DNA of 64,000 nucleotides from Diphasiastrum complanatum (GCA_029204225.1 CM055112.1:29839203-29903202); one strand, 5' to 3'; positions 10,291 through 22,780 are shown, numbered from the stretch's first letter. A program made the numbers and translations. Notes: a model not told the origin generated them from the letters alone.

Positions 10291-13200
10291 AGTAAATTGA
10301 GTGTGCTAAGTAGCTCTAAAAGGAAGACACATGCCAAAGGCACATTCTTTGATGCGTTTGCAGAATGCTATTTAACAAACACCATACTTTGTAGTAGTGG
10401 ATTGCTAACTAGCCTTGACAATATCAATGTGAAAATTTAATGAGTAGTTCAATAAAGAAAGCTACAAAAAAACAAGGAAGTAATAATCTCATAAAGTTCT
10501 ACATAAATGTATAATTGTTCAATCAATAAATTATCAAAATACCACTGCATTCCTCATATGATTGCTATGTTTTACATGTTTATCTATCTAACTAATTAGC
10601 TAGTGAATCCTACCAATGTGATTTATCTTGCATGCCTTGACATTTTCTTTCAATATCTCCTATAGCTTGGTTGTAGGGGCTTGTCCTCGAAACATCAAGG
10701 GAAGCTTCTAATGGAGTTCAATGGTCACTCTCTTTGTTCCTCACTAAGTCAAGATCAAATGTTGTGGCAACATCTTGCTCATTTTCCAAGTCCAATTTTG
10801 CTTGCAACTATTCCACCTTTGAAGATTTCAAACATCTTTTTAGTACAAAAGTGGTACACTTAACCATACTTTTGCCCATGGCATTCCCTCACCAAATCTA
10901 GTACAACTAAACTTGATTCATTCAACTACCTTTTACAATATAACTAGTATAGATATACAAACTAGAGTCCAAGATGTGAAACAAAAGGCTTGGATTTGAT
11001 GATGAGGGTTTTCTTTATCCATTCAACTCCCTATTAGAATGTAATTATTACTACGTATATACAACACTAGACTTCGAGTTTATGAAACAAAAATCTTTAC
11101 TTTGCCAATGATGTGTAGTAGAAGGCAGAGGGTCAGGTTCCACCGTTCTGCATATTCACAACCTCTGTTTTCTACAAAAATAACAAGATTTCACACTTTC
11201 ACCTGTAAAATATATAATGTAGTAATCTTATTGTAATTGTCTCACAGAAAAGTATATGAACAATGACGACCATAGTACATACTACAAACACTTCTCATAG
11301 ACTAGATATGTCAAGAGTGTGCTTTAATTGAGTATAAGAATGATATGATCTTGAGTGTTGGGACTTGGGAAGAGTGCTTCTTCCTCTCGACTCTCGATGT
11401 CGTTAGCCTCTTCACCTTCTCCTTCTCCTTCTTCTTCTTCTGCTTGTTTAATTATATATATTTTAAAAACTTGCTCATTGCTCGTTGCTCCCCTCCACTG
11501 GCATCTCATCATTCGGTCTGCCGTGCCATACCATCGCCTTACATTTATTTTCTCGATTCTCGACGTCACTGGCCGCCTCATTGGTGTGCTGGGCCCGGGG
11601 GCCCGCGGGCTGAGCTGAGCTGCGGGAGGCCTGGAGCGATGGATCATGGATGCTGCTGCTCAGTGCTGCTGCTGCAACTGCCTTTTATTTCTTTTGGGTA
11701 CGACACATTGGGCGTCATATTGCGTTGGGTACTTGGGTGTCGTAATTTTAGTTAGTTGGTCCTGACTCCTGAGTATTGAGGTAATCTGCAACCGAGAGCT
11801 GAATACTCGAGAGTCGAGAGTTATCTGGACCTGGCAAGTTGGCAACTACTAATGGTATGATTGTAGTCATTGGTCTGCGGAGTGAGTGTGGAGTGTGAAC
11901 CATTGTGATCATTGGTCTCTGGAAATCGGTACCATAAAGCCAAGCTGACTGTGTAGCACTGTACTTGATTGATACTCACGGTAGGAGACTGGTGACTGTG
12001 GTAGTCTCTGGCTATAATGGCTTCTCTCAAACGGGTGCCAGCCCTCGGGGCCATTCGAACTTAGAAGAATGGTTATTGGACCATAATCCATCGGTATTGC
12101 AATTTGCAACGTCTCTAGGATACCAAAGTAAGAGAACTTGGAAGCTGAAGAAGACAAGCTAGCTCTTGGATGTGTCTAGACTCTAAAAGAAAGAGGCAAA
12201 TCCAAAGACTTATTGATGTGAGAACGTTACCCACAAACTAGAAGCCACCTTTACTCTGGGAATGTTTGTAAGGAACAAGCATTAGTATGACATTTTGGTA
12301 TAGCAGTTTCCAGCTATAACATGGTCTGTAGTCCATCTAAGTCTCGATGTTGACAGAGTGTCTCATAAGGAACTAGGAAATGATTAAATAACAATATCGT
12401 TTCTCGAGATCCGAAACTATTCGTTCTTCTCAAAACGGATTCGACTGAAGTGAAACTTGAATTGAAAGATTTAGGAGAGGAGAGCTTAAAACTTCAAAGT
12501 TTAAACTTTGAATCTTGTGAGCGCCAGGTAAAAGGCTGAAGATCCCTGGATCCTGAAGCTCCCTGATCTGGCACGTTGCACTGTTTTCTTTGTAGCCACA
12601 CAACTGTTACGAGTCGACGACGTCGAAGACCAGTCACCGGTAGCAAAATTCCGAATTGGGTAGATGTATCGCGACAATCTATTGGAGAATATTGTACAAC
12701 AACAAGTATGTAGACCGTAGAATGGCAGATCTACTTTAAATGAGTGATAAAGAATTGAGATTCCATAGAACATGTAAGCACTCCGGGAAATGTGAACCTA
12801 TCTTACTCAATAAGATGGGACTCGGAAGTTAGTTTGACATAAATATCTATATGTTAGTTAAGCTTTACATAATGACCATGTAAAGGTTAAGAACTTATAC
12901 GGAAATCAGTGACAGCCTCATTCTCAAGTTCTTACACTTTGAGCTTTCAGGCTCTCTTAGTTGGAGGCTGGAGCTTACACTTTACAATGTACATGTCTCA
13001 AGCGTCGATTAAACTTCTTTAACGAAAACAGTCCATTAAAATTTAAAACTAATCGGATGTAGGTTATGGCATGTAAAAATGTGATGTAACGCTATATACA
13101 CACTGCTAAGACAGTTTAAACTATTCATTTCATCTTTTTACATAATAAAACGTGCAGCAACAGTAAGGAGTTCGGGTTAGGACGTCAGGACCCAAAACTC

Positions 13201-13771
13201 GGTAATGTCTGAGCTACATCGGGATTCGCAAGCTCATAATCAAGATTCAATATCTTGCAGCACAACATTTACACCGAATAAGACAGCACGCAACTCCAGG
13301 TAGTATAAGAGTCTGTGCACATGCCAGTGATACACAGAAGTCAGAAGTGGGGCACGTCCGCAGTACTACACTTAAACCCAAAAAAGTGCATAACCAGCAT
13401 TATGCATATGATTTGGCAGCAGAAGCTGCCTGGTAGACCCTGGGCCCTGGGGAGCTACGCTTGTCATTGGATGTGTCTGTGCAGTTAACAGAACTGTACA
13501 TCTCCACGAATCTGAATACATCCATTCTGCTGCAGCTACAGAATTCATTTGCTCTTACTCTTACTCTTTTGGCTTGGAAAGTTCAAAGCATAAATGATAG
13601 GACATGGCCCATGGGCCAGCGTATGCTTGAGCTTTCTATTAAGCTAAATCATCAGGATTAAGTAGTGTGCAGTGTTGCCTATTTACATGGAGCGAACTCA
13701 TTGCTCAATATCATTACCAAAACGTAATCATACCTATGGCAAATTTTGCCCCTTTTTTTGGGTAGCTTAAT
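10291..13771. other. Unassigned region, less AT-rich
   Basis: No transposon domain and no recognised gene. It holds a pyrimidine-rich tract (about 11395-11445), a GC-rich patch with the palindrome GCCCGCGGGC at 11601-11610 followed by CTG repeats (11651-11675), and a 14-bp palindrome TGGCCCATGGGCCA near 13605. Open frames through these tracts have low-complexity products. Confidence 0.4.
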
Positions 13772-14690
13772 TGTTGCGCCGACGCTTCAAAGGGCGTTGG
13801 GACTTAAGAAATTTTCCCAACACACGCTTAAGTTTAACATTTATCCATCATGCACTTACATAAAAGCCAACTTAGAAACGTAATAAGCTTAACCATTCAA
13901 ACTTCAGAAAACTAGAATCCCAACCAACCCGAAAGCCAACTCAGAATCCGTCCCCAAAAGGTAACCAAAGACAAAGACAAGTCACACATGAAACCCAAGG
14001 CATAGTGGTCGCCATACTGACCAAATGGCATAGCGGCGAGCCGCACGTCGGTGACATGGACCCTTAGGCGCCAACGACGCAAAAAGGTTGTAGTAAGGGT
14101 CCTTCCACTTGGACCAGTCCCGGAGGCGAAACCGAAATGGTAATCATCCCCAAGGATCAACTTTATTAGATTTGGAAGAGGTTACATTCATACATAGACT
14201 GACCGGTCTCGGGGCCACCAACACGTGCTGGGCATTGTGCCTGGGTCGTGCTGGTAGAGGGAGCTGAGACCTGGCGACTGGATTCCTGGCGCTGGTTGAG
14301 CTGCCCAAGTTTCTGTCTGCCGGACTCCCCCTATAGTTCTGCTGTGATTCGGCGCACCCCCTCTAGTTTGAAACATAGGGCTTTCTGGTAAAGCACGCTT
14401 TTTAGGACTTAGTTTTTATTTTGATGATTAAGCCTGGCAAGCCTGGTAGAATCAGTCTGGCTCCCGAACATGGGTCCCGGGAGCCGTCACGGCGGCAGAA
14501 TCAACTTGCTTTCTTGACTAGGCCATGACTCGAGCTCCAGAGCTAGCTCATGACTTGTGACTACGTGACTGGCTCACCATAGGTCGGAGGCTCTGTCCTT
14601 GACGTTCTAACTTGCTTTGGGACCTTAGAGAGTGTCACCCCTTAGAGTCTTATAGGGCACGCTGGGTGCACCCGAGTCAGCTTTACAGCA
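13772..14690 (-). repeat. 3' LTR of the gypsy element (919 bp)
   Basis: The minus strand opens TGCTGTAAAGCTGAC and ends GGCGCAACA, so it has TG...CA termini. It is similar throughout to 19571-20452 with clear divergence and small gaps. The reverse of 14691-14701 is the purine tract (GAGGGGAGGA) next to its start. Confidence 0.9.
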
Positions 14691-15340
14691 TCCTCCCCTC
14701 GTTTGAGAAAGCTAATGTCCTCATCAGGGCCAAACTAGAACCTAAGACTCATGGCACGAGCTTAATTCACCGGCCAGACTTTATTCACATGTACAAGGGC
14801 ATGGGCTTGATTCACCGGCCAAAGGAGACCAATTGTAAAGAGAAGTAAAGATATTGTGTTTGCACCCAGCATAGGAAAAGTGTGAATCTAGTTCACTTAC
14901 GTAAAACCTGTGTAAAGTTGCTGCACTTAGACATTAGACTGAAGCTCACTCCTCGATGAGAAATGCGGCTTACTTTATTAACATGAAAGAAAAAGGTACT
15001 TACGGCTCCCCTAAGCCTCAGATATGTCGTTTTCGTCGCACGTCTGAATGAGTCCCCTAGGACTCTAGATTTTTCGTCTGGTCGTCCAGGTTGAGCTCCT
15101 TGAGCTCTGCATCGGCACTTAGATTCACCTCTGATGTAGAAGCTGCAAGCAATGTTGGCTCCATTTGACTTCGCGTTTTGTCACTATTGGATGTCATTCG
15201 TTAAAGAGGTGAGCTTTTGCTTGGTCACACAAGTTGAGCTCCTTGAGCTCTGCATCGGCACTTGAATTCACCTTTGATGTAGAAACTGCAGGCAATGTTG
15301 GCTCCATTTGGTCCCGTGTTAGCTGGTTTGTCACTGTTGG
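14691..15340 (-). other. Gypsy 3' internal region without RT, with a tandem duplication
   Basis: Only about 640 bases separate the protease stop from the polypurine tract, so there is no room for reverse transcriptase or integrase. The part at 15068-15361 is a two-copy tandem duplication with a period of about 143 bases. The second copy overlaps the protease end, and each copy carries the tail sequence that encodes LFNE on the minus strand. Confidence 0.7.
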
Positions 15341-15820
15341 CTACCCTTCGTTAAAGAGGTGAATGAGATTGGGAGGGATAGTTGGCTCAGGTTCATTTGT
15401 GTCGTTCTTTTCTAGTTGGTCCTCTGGCACAACTTTGACGACACAAGGTCTCCTGCCATTATATAATAACACAAGGTTAACCCCTTTTCCCAAGAAGGCC
15501 ACCACATGTTCGATAAACCAGCTTAATCCCAGAATAGCGTCGAAGGCCTCCATCTTCAAGATTGTGAACGTTAGTCGATTCTTCCAGGTTCCTAGGGAGA
15601 TTGGTAAGTTGGTTGCCAATCTACAAGTGGTCATTGTACCTTTCGCGGTCTCCACACAAATAGGAGTCACATTTTCTTCACATTGGATGTCCAATTCCCC
15701 TGTCAGTTTTTCTGACAAGTAATTATGTGACGCCCCCAGGTCTACCATGAAGTAAATGATCCTACCTTGAATACAGCCTTTCAGGTACAATAACTTTGAT
15801 CCTCTCACGGGAGTCGCCAT
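15341..15820 (-). CDS. Gypsy aspartic protease (159 codons)
   Basis: Intact minus-strand frame. MVDLGASHNYLS near residue 26-37 is the retropepsin active site (usual form DSGA/DTGA, here DLGA), and AILGLSWF near residues 95-102 is the second conserved element of gypsy proteases. It would cleave Gag in the particle. It lies 33 bases after the gag stop. The polymerase normally fused downstream is absent; the frame ends at LIHLFNEG. Seen: motifs and frame. Inferred: membership of a non-autonomous gypsy. Confidence 0.8.
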   Translation of the reverse strand: MATPVRGSKLLYLKGCIQGRIIYFMVDLGASHNYLSEKLTGELDIQCEENVTPICVETAKGTMTTCRLATNLPISLGTWKNRLTFTILKMEAFDAILGLSWFIEHVVAFLGKGVNLVLLYNGRRPCVVKVVPEDQLEKNDTNEPEPTIPPNLIHLFNEG

Positions 15821-15853
15821 GAGATGTTCACGATACGCTGCAAGTACCCCTAT

Positions 15854-17288
15854 CTATTGTAAGGCATTCAGGTCAGGCTCCGTCAAATCTGTTTCTGGGT
15901 CCTCTTCGTCATCATGTTCACCATCTTCTTGATCAAATGCCTCTCTCTCCATCCTATCAAGTCCTTCAATGGCAGCCATGATTTGCTTGTTCAATGGTTT
16001 GGGGCATGACCTCCAAGAGTGACCTTGCTGATGACAGTTGAAGCAGCGCATGGAACTGCCCACTGTTGGTGAGCTGTTGCTGTGACTAGCTGAAGGTCCA
16101 ACATTGTTTCTTCTCTGGAACGTGTTCTCTCCATTGTTGCCTTGGTTGCCAAACCCTGTTTTTGTTGGGAATTTGTTCACGCTACTTGAGGCTTGGTTGC
16201 CATTTGAAGCTGAGTCCCCCCTTGAAAAAAAGCTCGGACTCGGTCTGGATCCACTAAATACTCTTGTTGACGTTGCGAGAGCAGCTGGTGCCAATGTGCT
16301 CTCATAATCACAAACCATTTCAGCCGCCCGAATAGTTGAATTGAAATCATGGGGCATGTAACTGTCTATTGCACGCCGGGTCCAAGACTGCATTCCAGAC
16401 AAGAGGTAATGAGTTTTGTCCGCCTCGGACTTATCTTCAATAACCCATACACTCTGTCTGAATTTATTGAGGTACTCTCGCAATGACCCTTTTTGTTTGA
16501 GCCCTGATAATTCTGTCCTCAATCTCATGTGTGAATCCTTTGGTATGAACTCCTCTCGTAACGCTAGTTTTGAATGCGTCCCATGTCTGGAAATGCATTC
16601 CTGCCATCCGGTACCAATTTGTGGTGTAGCCCTCAAAATATGCTAATGCCAAGTCCATTCTTTCTTCCTTAGAAGTGTTCATCAGACGGAAGTAATGGTC
16701 CATGTGAAACAACCAATCTTCCACAATTCGAATGTCACGCTCTCCTTTGAAAGTAGGTGGTGCTTTTACTTTGGCAGTCTTCTTTGGGCCTTCTGTGTTT
16801 CGCGCTCGTGGTTCTCTTGGTATCTATGGAGGAGGCGCCACTGCATTCCCTCTAGTTGCCTCCAACTCTTCAAACCTAGCTTCGAGCTGTGTTAGCCCGT
16901 CTCTCATTTCTCTAGCAAGGTTGAATTGAGTAAGGTTCATGGTTCGCAGGGATGTTTGCCATTCTTTTCTTTCTGTTTCTCTGTCCTTCTTCACCTCGCT
17001 AAGCATAGCCGTCATTGCGCTTGATAAGTATTGCCGCATCTTCACTTCAAAGAGGTCTTGTTGCGCCTCTGGCAAGGGTTCGTCTCTTGGTGTAGGTTCA
17101 AAAGGGCCACCCATCTCTTCTTGGAGAGGCGCCACTGTGGGGTGCATACGCTCTTTCTTTCGTGACTTGGACCTGGTGCCATCTCGATGCATGCGGGAGC
17201 CGTATTCTCGAGCCAGCTCCTCTCTGTCCGTCAATGCCCGTAACTCATCAAGGTGGTCCTCCATTATCGTAAGAAGGTGTACTTCCAA
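15854..17288 (-). pseudogene. Gypsy gag with zinc knuckle (broken in frame)
   Basis: The minus-strand product comes in three frame segments. At 16824-17288 is an N-terminal charged segment, coiled-coil-like, with EVKKDRETERKEWQ. At 16464-16724 is the start of the Retrotrans_gag domain (MEDWLFHMDHYFRL, LALAYFEGYTTNWYR). At 15854-16636 is the rest, including LRTELSGLKQKGSLREYLNKF, a Ser/Asn-rich linker and one CCHC knuckle CFNCHQQGHSWRSC. At least one frame change lies near 16560-16640. The end of the protein is acidic (QEDGEHDDEEDPETD). Gag forms the particle and the knuckle binds RNA. Confidence 0.85.
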
Positions 17289-18109
17289 CAGATTATCACC
17301 TCAATCCTTTTTATTTTTTTGAAAACTCTCCCTTCTATCGGCCGGGCCCCACAGCTCTCTTTTCTTCTTTATTAAATCAGCTTCAATGAGAATATCCCCT
17401 CCTCAAACTTAGCATGCTCACATCACCTGAGAGCCAAGTAGGAACCAGGTCATTTGTGTCCAAGCAAGCACACAACAAACGGAACATACCAACCAAAGCA
17501 AACACAGAGGATCCCTATCAAGCCACAACCCCCCTTGAGATCGGACGTAGGACCTTTGCCTAGCCACGCCCACACAAATCTATCACAGAATTAGCCCACG
17601 GGGAAACATCCATCCAACCATCCGTGCTTTCACCATTAAGCATCACATTGCCTCAATTACGCCCCACCACTTTTTGGTCGATAGCCCTTATAACTAAACA
17701 ATCGGCAGCTATCCCGCACCGGCAGCTAACCACCCGTACTTTACACTCGAATTCGAGCAGCATCTCTGTATCAATGGTTAACCCGTACAGTTCAAATATG
17801 TCACCCCGCACCCCACAAGGCATAACCGTGTTTTCATCAACCTAATGGCAACACATTGCCTCATCTGTCCTACGTGCAGACAGTGCCAGGCCCGAATCGC
17901 GAGAATTCGGGCATCACCTTGCCTCATCAAGTCCCTCGTTCTGCCGACCACCCCGACCGTGGACGCACCCATGCTTACACCGTGGGCAGCACCTTGCGCA
18001 ATGGTTGTCCTGACAAATTCCAAAACGTGGCCATCCCTATGAGACTTGCATAGATGACCGGCTAGTTGGCTTTGATACCATATGTTGCGCCGGTGCCTCA
18101 AAGGGCATT
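17289..18109 (-). other. Inner gypsy leader, primer site and LTR stub
   Basis: The leader (about 17455-18067) is duplicated at 19060-19555 with moderate divergence. The primer site is the reverse of 18068-18080 (TGGTATCAAAGCC). The LTR stub at 18083-18109 matches the first 27 bases of 13772-14690 and then stops. Confidence 0.8.
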
Positions 18110-18729
18110 TGGAAACTAGTGGCTAAATTGGCCAAAAACTAGTTTAGTAGTATTATGCCACTTGGCACCATTCTAGTGGTAGAAAATGCTATATCACATG
18201 GGTAGGAGTGGTCTCCCAAGTGTCAAATATCATGTTAAAAGTTCAAATCCATTGTATATAGTTTTCACACAAGTCAAATGTCAAATCTCCTAGATTGTAG
18301 GACCTATCTCCTAATTTGTAGGAATCTAGAAGGTCAACACTAGCCACCAATGATGATGTGGCAAATTCATGGAATCTTAGACAAAGTGGATATGGATAAG
18401 CACTATGACCTGTCTCACACATGCTGGAAGTGGCTTAGAGAGAGAGTATGATGATTTTTGTATTTAATCCATGATGGATCCACTTTGAGAAATCAATGAA
18501 GCAAGATCTTTTTTCTACTATGGTCTCTCTGGTGGCTATGTATTTGGCGGAGGCTTGGTGTCCTGGGCTCTCTACAGGTACATACAGGTACTATTTTTCA
18601 CACATGTGAAGGCAGTAGGTCTCAAGTTTAATTATTTGCTTGTTGTTCTTGCTAGATTTTTGATGGGAAATTGATCTAATTCTAGATCTAATCATTGGTT
18701 GATTAGTAGATCAAGTAATCTAGCTTCCA
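18110..18729 (+). repeat. Copia-like solo LTR or LTR fragment
   Basis: The edges TGGAAACTAG and CTAGCTTCCA form an imperfect inverted repeat. Near 18585 is TTTTTCACACATGTGAAGG, the palindromic element seen in other copia LTRs here, followed by a region like the reverse of the 40673 LTR (gattag...agtaatctag). No matching target duplication flanks it (GCATT versus ACACC), so the insertion history is unclear. Confidence 0.45.
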
Positions 18730-18783
18730 ACACCTCTTGAGGATCTGATCTAGATCCATTCTTGGTCTTTATTTCTCTGAAAT

Positions 18784-18958
18784 TTCACACGTTGATGTAA
18801 CATTCTTGGTTGGCAAGCTCCACTACGCTCCTTGAGATGTAGTTATGTGAAGCTTTGGAGTCGATCACGAGATCCGACTTCCTCCCCGCGATCTTTCCAG
18901 ATAGGAATAACAATCTTGAACCCATCTTGGGGGTTGCCCCATGGAAGTTCCTTTCCAT
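18784..18958 (-). pseudogene. Gypsy protease relic
   Basis: A minus-strand frame of 57 codons opens MERNFHGATPKMGSRLLFL and holds DSKASHNYIS, matching the protease at 15341-15820 (DLGASHNYLS); the active-site Gly is Lys. Its gag has been lost, because it lies right before the outer leader (19030-19555). Confidence 0.75.
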
Positions 18959-19029
18959 ACTTGTGTGTCATCCACCCACAAATGTAAGCTCCTCTCTCAA
19001 CTCCCAACTAGATCAAATCACCTAATCCA

Positions 19030-19570
19030 AACAAGCAGTCAGGGCTTATTTAGGTCCCGACACCACAAATGAACATACCGACCAAAGCTAACACAGAGGA
19101 TCCCTCTCAAGTCACACCCCCTTTGAGACCGGATGTAGGACCTTTTCCTAGCCACACCCACACAAATCTATGACAGAATTAGCCCACGAGAAATATCCAT
19201 CCAACCATCTGTGCTTTCACCATTAAGCAGCACATTGCCTCAGTCACGCCCCACCAACTTTGGGCGATAGCCCTTATAGTTAAACGATCGGCAACTACCC
19301 CGCACCAGCAGCTAACCACCCATGCTTTACACCCGAATTTGAGCAGCATCTCTATATCAATGGTTAACTCGTACAGTTTGAATATGTCACCCCACACCCC
19401 ACAAGGCACAGACCGTGCATTCACCTACCTAGACAGCACTTTGCCTCATCTGTCAGACGGCGCCAGGCCCAAACCACGAGAATTGAACTTGCTTACACCT
19501 CGAGGGCAGCACCTTGACTCATCCTTGTGAGACTTGCGTAGCTGACCGGCTAGTCGGCTCTGATACCACA
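19030..19570 (-). other. Outer gypsy leader and primer site
   Basis: A diverged copy of 17455-18080. The primer site is the reverse of 19556-19568 (TGGTATCAGAGCC), two bases from the LTR end. Confidence 0.8.
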
Positions 19571-20452
19571 TGTTGCATCGACGTCTCAAAGGGCATTGGG
19601 ACTTGAGCGGTTTTCCAAACACGCGCTTAAGTCTAACATTCATCTATCATGCACGTAAAAGCCAACTTAGAAACGTAACAAGCTTAACCATTCAGACTTA
19701 GGCAAATTGGAATCCCAACCAACTTGAAAGCCAACTCAAAATCCGTCCCCAAAAGGTAACCAAAGAAAAAGACAAACCACACATGAAACCCAAGGCATAA
19801 TGGTCGCCAAACTGACCAAATGGCATAGCAGCGAGCCACATGTGGGTGATGTGGACCCTTAGGCGCCATCGACCCAAAAAGGTTGTAGTAAGAGTCCTTC
19901 AACTTGGACCAGTCCCGGAGGTGAAAACGAAATGGTAATCATCCCCAAGGATCAACTTTATTAAATTTGGAAGAGGTTACAATCATACATAGACTGCTTG
20001 GTCTCAGGGCCACCAACTGCCTGGCTCGCACTGGTAGAGGGAACTGAGGCCTAGTGACTGGATTCCTGAGCTGCCCAAGTTTCTGTTTGCTGGACTCCCC
20101 CTATAGTTCTAGTGTGATTTGGCGTGCCCCCTCTATCCTGGAATATAGTGCTCTGGTAAAGCATACTTTTCTAGACTTAGTTTTTATTTTGCTGATTAAG
20201 CCTAGCAAGCCTAGCAGAATCAGTCTGGCTCCGGACATGGGTCCCAGGAGGCGTCCTGGCGGCAAAATCAACTTGGCTCCTGACTAGGCCATGACTCAAG
20301 CTCCAGAGCTAGCTCATGACTTGTAACTACTTGGCTGGCTCACCACAGGTTGAAGGCTCAATCCTTGACTTACTCACTCTGGGACCTTTAGGGAGTGTCA
20401 TCCCTTAGAGTCTTATAGGGCACCTTGGTGCACCTGAGTCAGCTTTACAACA
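19571..20452 (-). repeat. 5' LTR of the gypsy element (882 bp)
   Basis: Copy of 13772-14690. One edge is set by the primer site and the other by loss of similarity after CAGCTTTACAACA. Confidence 0.9.
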
Positions 20453-21303
20453 TTAAAAAGCAGAATGTGTCACATCTTTTTTTGCAATTTCCTGTGCAGT
20501 GTGCAATCCTGTGCACTCCCTGCACCATGCTAAGACTGAAAACCAAGGAAAAAGCTTTGTATAGGTTTTTTTTCTTGATTTTTAGCCCTTGGTGCAATGG
20601 TGCAAGGAGTGCACAGGTGCAATATCAAGTTTTCCTCTCCTCGCGTCATGCAAGTTGCTCATTCCTCCTATGTGTAGTGACACAACTTATACCTTGAACT
20701 GCTACTGATTTCACATGGCTTCTCAAGAGTGATCAGTCACCCAATTTGCAAGGACAATTGAAACAAATCCAGATGCTCATTACTTTCATAACATTCATGT
20801 GAAAAGAAGTCAGAGGTACCCATTACGCAATGGAAGGTGCCAGGCACAAGACATTCTAAGGGGCCTTGCCTAAAGATTCTGGAAATCCTTACTAGATAGA
20901 ATGTCCTATGCTCGGCACTTCCATAATATAAAACTGATCCCAATAACTAGTACACATACATCACAATTATTTGAGATGTCTCATTTTCTTTGTTTGGATT
21001 GTATGTTTTGGCTAATTTTTGCAAAAATGGGGATGGTTGCATAAATTGCTACGAAAATCATTGCACTAATTGACTAGATCATTGTGGAATTTTAACTCAT
21101 GGATTCAATACTTATTCAAGGGATTCATGTTTCGCGATCGAGTTTACAAATCCTGGGAGGTAGAAAAGGATAATAAAAAAGCTTTTTTCAATGTTAATTA
21201 AATCTATTTTTCAAGACATTTTGGGGCAACACGTTTCAAAACATAATGTGACGTACAGTACATTCCAACCCCAAAGTCTTCGAACGAGTTTATGAGATGT
21301 ATA

Positions 21304-21346
<43 letters not shown>

Positions 21347-22780
21347 ATAGCTCAAGCCACTGTTTCAATTTACTCGCTATGTGTGTGGGTGTGGCAAGTA
21401 ACATAACTGAAAATTTCCAAGCATATCTCCTTCATTTAGTAGGGTAGCTTATTATCGGAGATATCTTAGAGCCTTGTGCTTAAAACTTGGCTTGATTCTT
21501 AAATTCATCTGGATGCACAATGCATATATTGGACGTGGATGTACAATGCATATCTTGTGCATAAAAATAATGCATTCGTAAAGTATGCAATTACATGAAT
21601 GATGATTGTGCAAAAATGATATCTGGTGCCCTTTGATGGTTGCAAACCTATTAAATACTTAATTAGGAGATCAAGTATACTGTGCATCATGCAGTAGAAA
21701 AATTACAAAGTATTCAATTATATGAATGATGATTGGTGGGCAAATGATTCCCTTTGATGGTGGCACAACTATAAAGTATCAATAGGAGGTTAGTTATATT
21801 GTGCATTGCGTAGAAAAATGACATAAGTGGAGAGTATTCCAATAAGAGCATATGTATGAGGATGCACAAAGAAATGATATAGAGTGAGCACTGAGCCTTG
21901 ATGTTGGTATAATTATATCTGAGCACGGAGCCATCAAGGAAGCTGTGCTCCTCACTCGACTCTGTGCTTCTCTTAAATGAGAAGGATGACAATGGACTAT
22001 GGATGCCAATAAAGTATTCGAAAAACTCTTGGGTTTTGATGCATCCATCACCAAAAGGAACATTTGGAAAAAGCAAAAAGACAAAACTATTATTTTGATC
22101 TTATTGGAAGGCCAAAATTTTGATTATAAGAACATCATCAGGAGGAAAATCTATATCTGAAATATTAATCCACATGTACATATGCATTCAGAGATAATTG
22201 TACAAAGACTGAACTATTAGGATCACAAAAAAAACAACTGCAAGTATTGATATATTACAATATTTTTATTTTTCTCATTCATAATCATCTCTTATTAAAT
22301 AGTTAATCTAGTCATTTTTTGTTGGAACTCAAACAATCCCAAAGGTAACGCTCAAATAGAGTCAATCTGTGTAGTTGTAGCTATTGCTTCATACTATGAT
22401 CAATCATCTTCCGAGCAATAGAATGACACTACAGATCTGATTTAAATTTATGAATAGTAGATAATGTTTAATAACAGTGGAAGTATATCTACTGAAGCAA
22501 GCATCAAAATCATTCATAGAGTACACACCATAGGTAGAATGTCACAACTCTATTTTTCATAAATAAGTTTACAACAACAATTCTTAGCGCTGTTTGTTTT
22601 CTAAATCAACGCGTCGATGCAAGAGAGGTATTCTCTCTTACGAGGAACTAGCTACTACTAATTCTATATCTGTTTGTGTGACGATATGTGTCTGCTACTA
22701 CATGACTAAGACTCATCAACCTTCTTTTTCATCACTCTCATTGATTCTATATATAGAGGAACATGAGAGATGATTAGTTT
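20453..22780. other. Unassigned region with simple and tandem repeats
   Basis: No gene recognised. It contains a 19-bp inverted repeat with one mismatch (20508-20526 with 20599-20617, CCTGTGCACTCCCTGCACC), an 18-unit TG microsatellite at 21307-21342, and a diverged tandem duplication with a period of 127 bases (21580-21706 and 21707-21826). Confidence 0.6.
21307..21342. repeat. (TG)18 microsatellite
   Basis: Thirty-six uninterrupted bases of alternating TG. Confidence 0.98.

Larger units (their letters stand above)
13772..20452 (-). mobile_element. Composite Ty3/gypsy-like element, gag-protease only
   Basis: The outer LTRs (13772-14690 and 19571-20452) have the same orientation. Flanking 5-mers are TTAAT (13767-13771) and TTAAA (20453-20457), a four-of-five match as expected for an old target duplication. 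Read on the minus strand: 5' LTR, primer site, leader, a protease relic, then a copia-like LTR piece, a second LTR start, primer site, leader, gag, protease, tandem duplication, purine tract and 3' LTR. No reverse transcriptase, RNase H or integrase is visible. Two related gypsy copies seem to have recombined. Confidence 0.75.

Noticed and set aside
11324-11755. Overlapping frames of 87-136 codons
   Set aside because: They cross a pyrimidine tract and a GC-rich patch, have low-complexity products and lack recognisable domains.
13912-14160. Frames within the gypsy LTR and its copy at 19684-19902
   Set aside because: They lie within the LTR and are not conserved in frame between the two copies.
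18110-18729. Simple solo-LTR insertion into the gypsy LTR
   Set aside because: The gypsy LTR does not resume on the far side and no target duplication matches, so a plain insertion does not explain it.
21204-21404. Frame with a His-Thr repeat
   Set aside because: It is a translation of the TG microsatellite.
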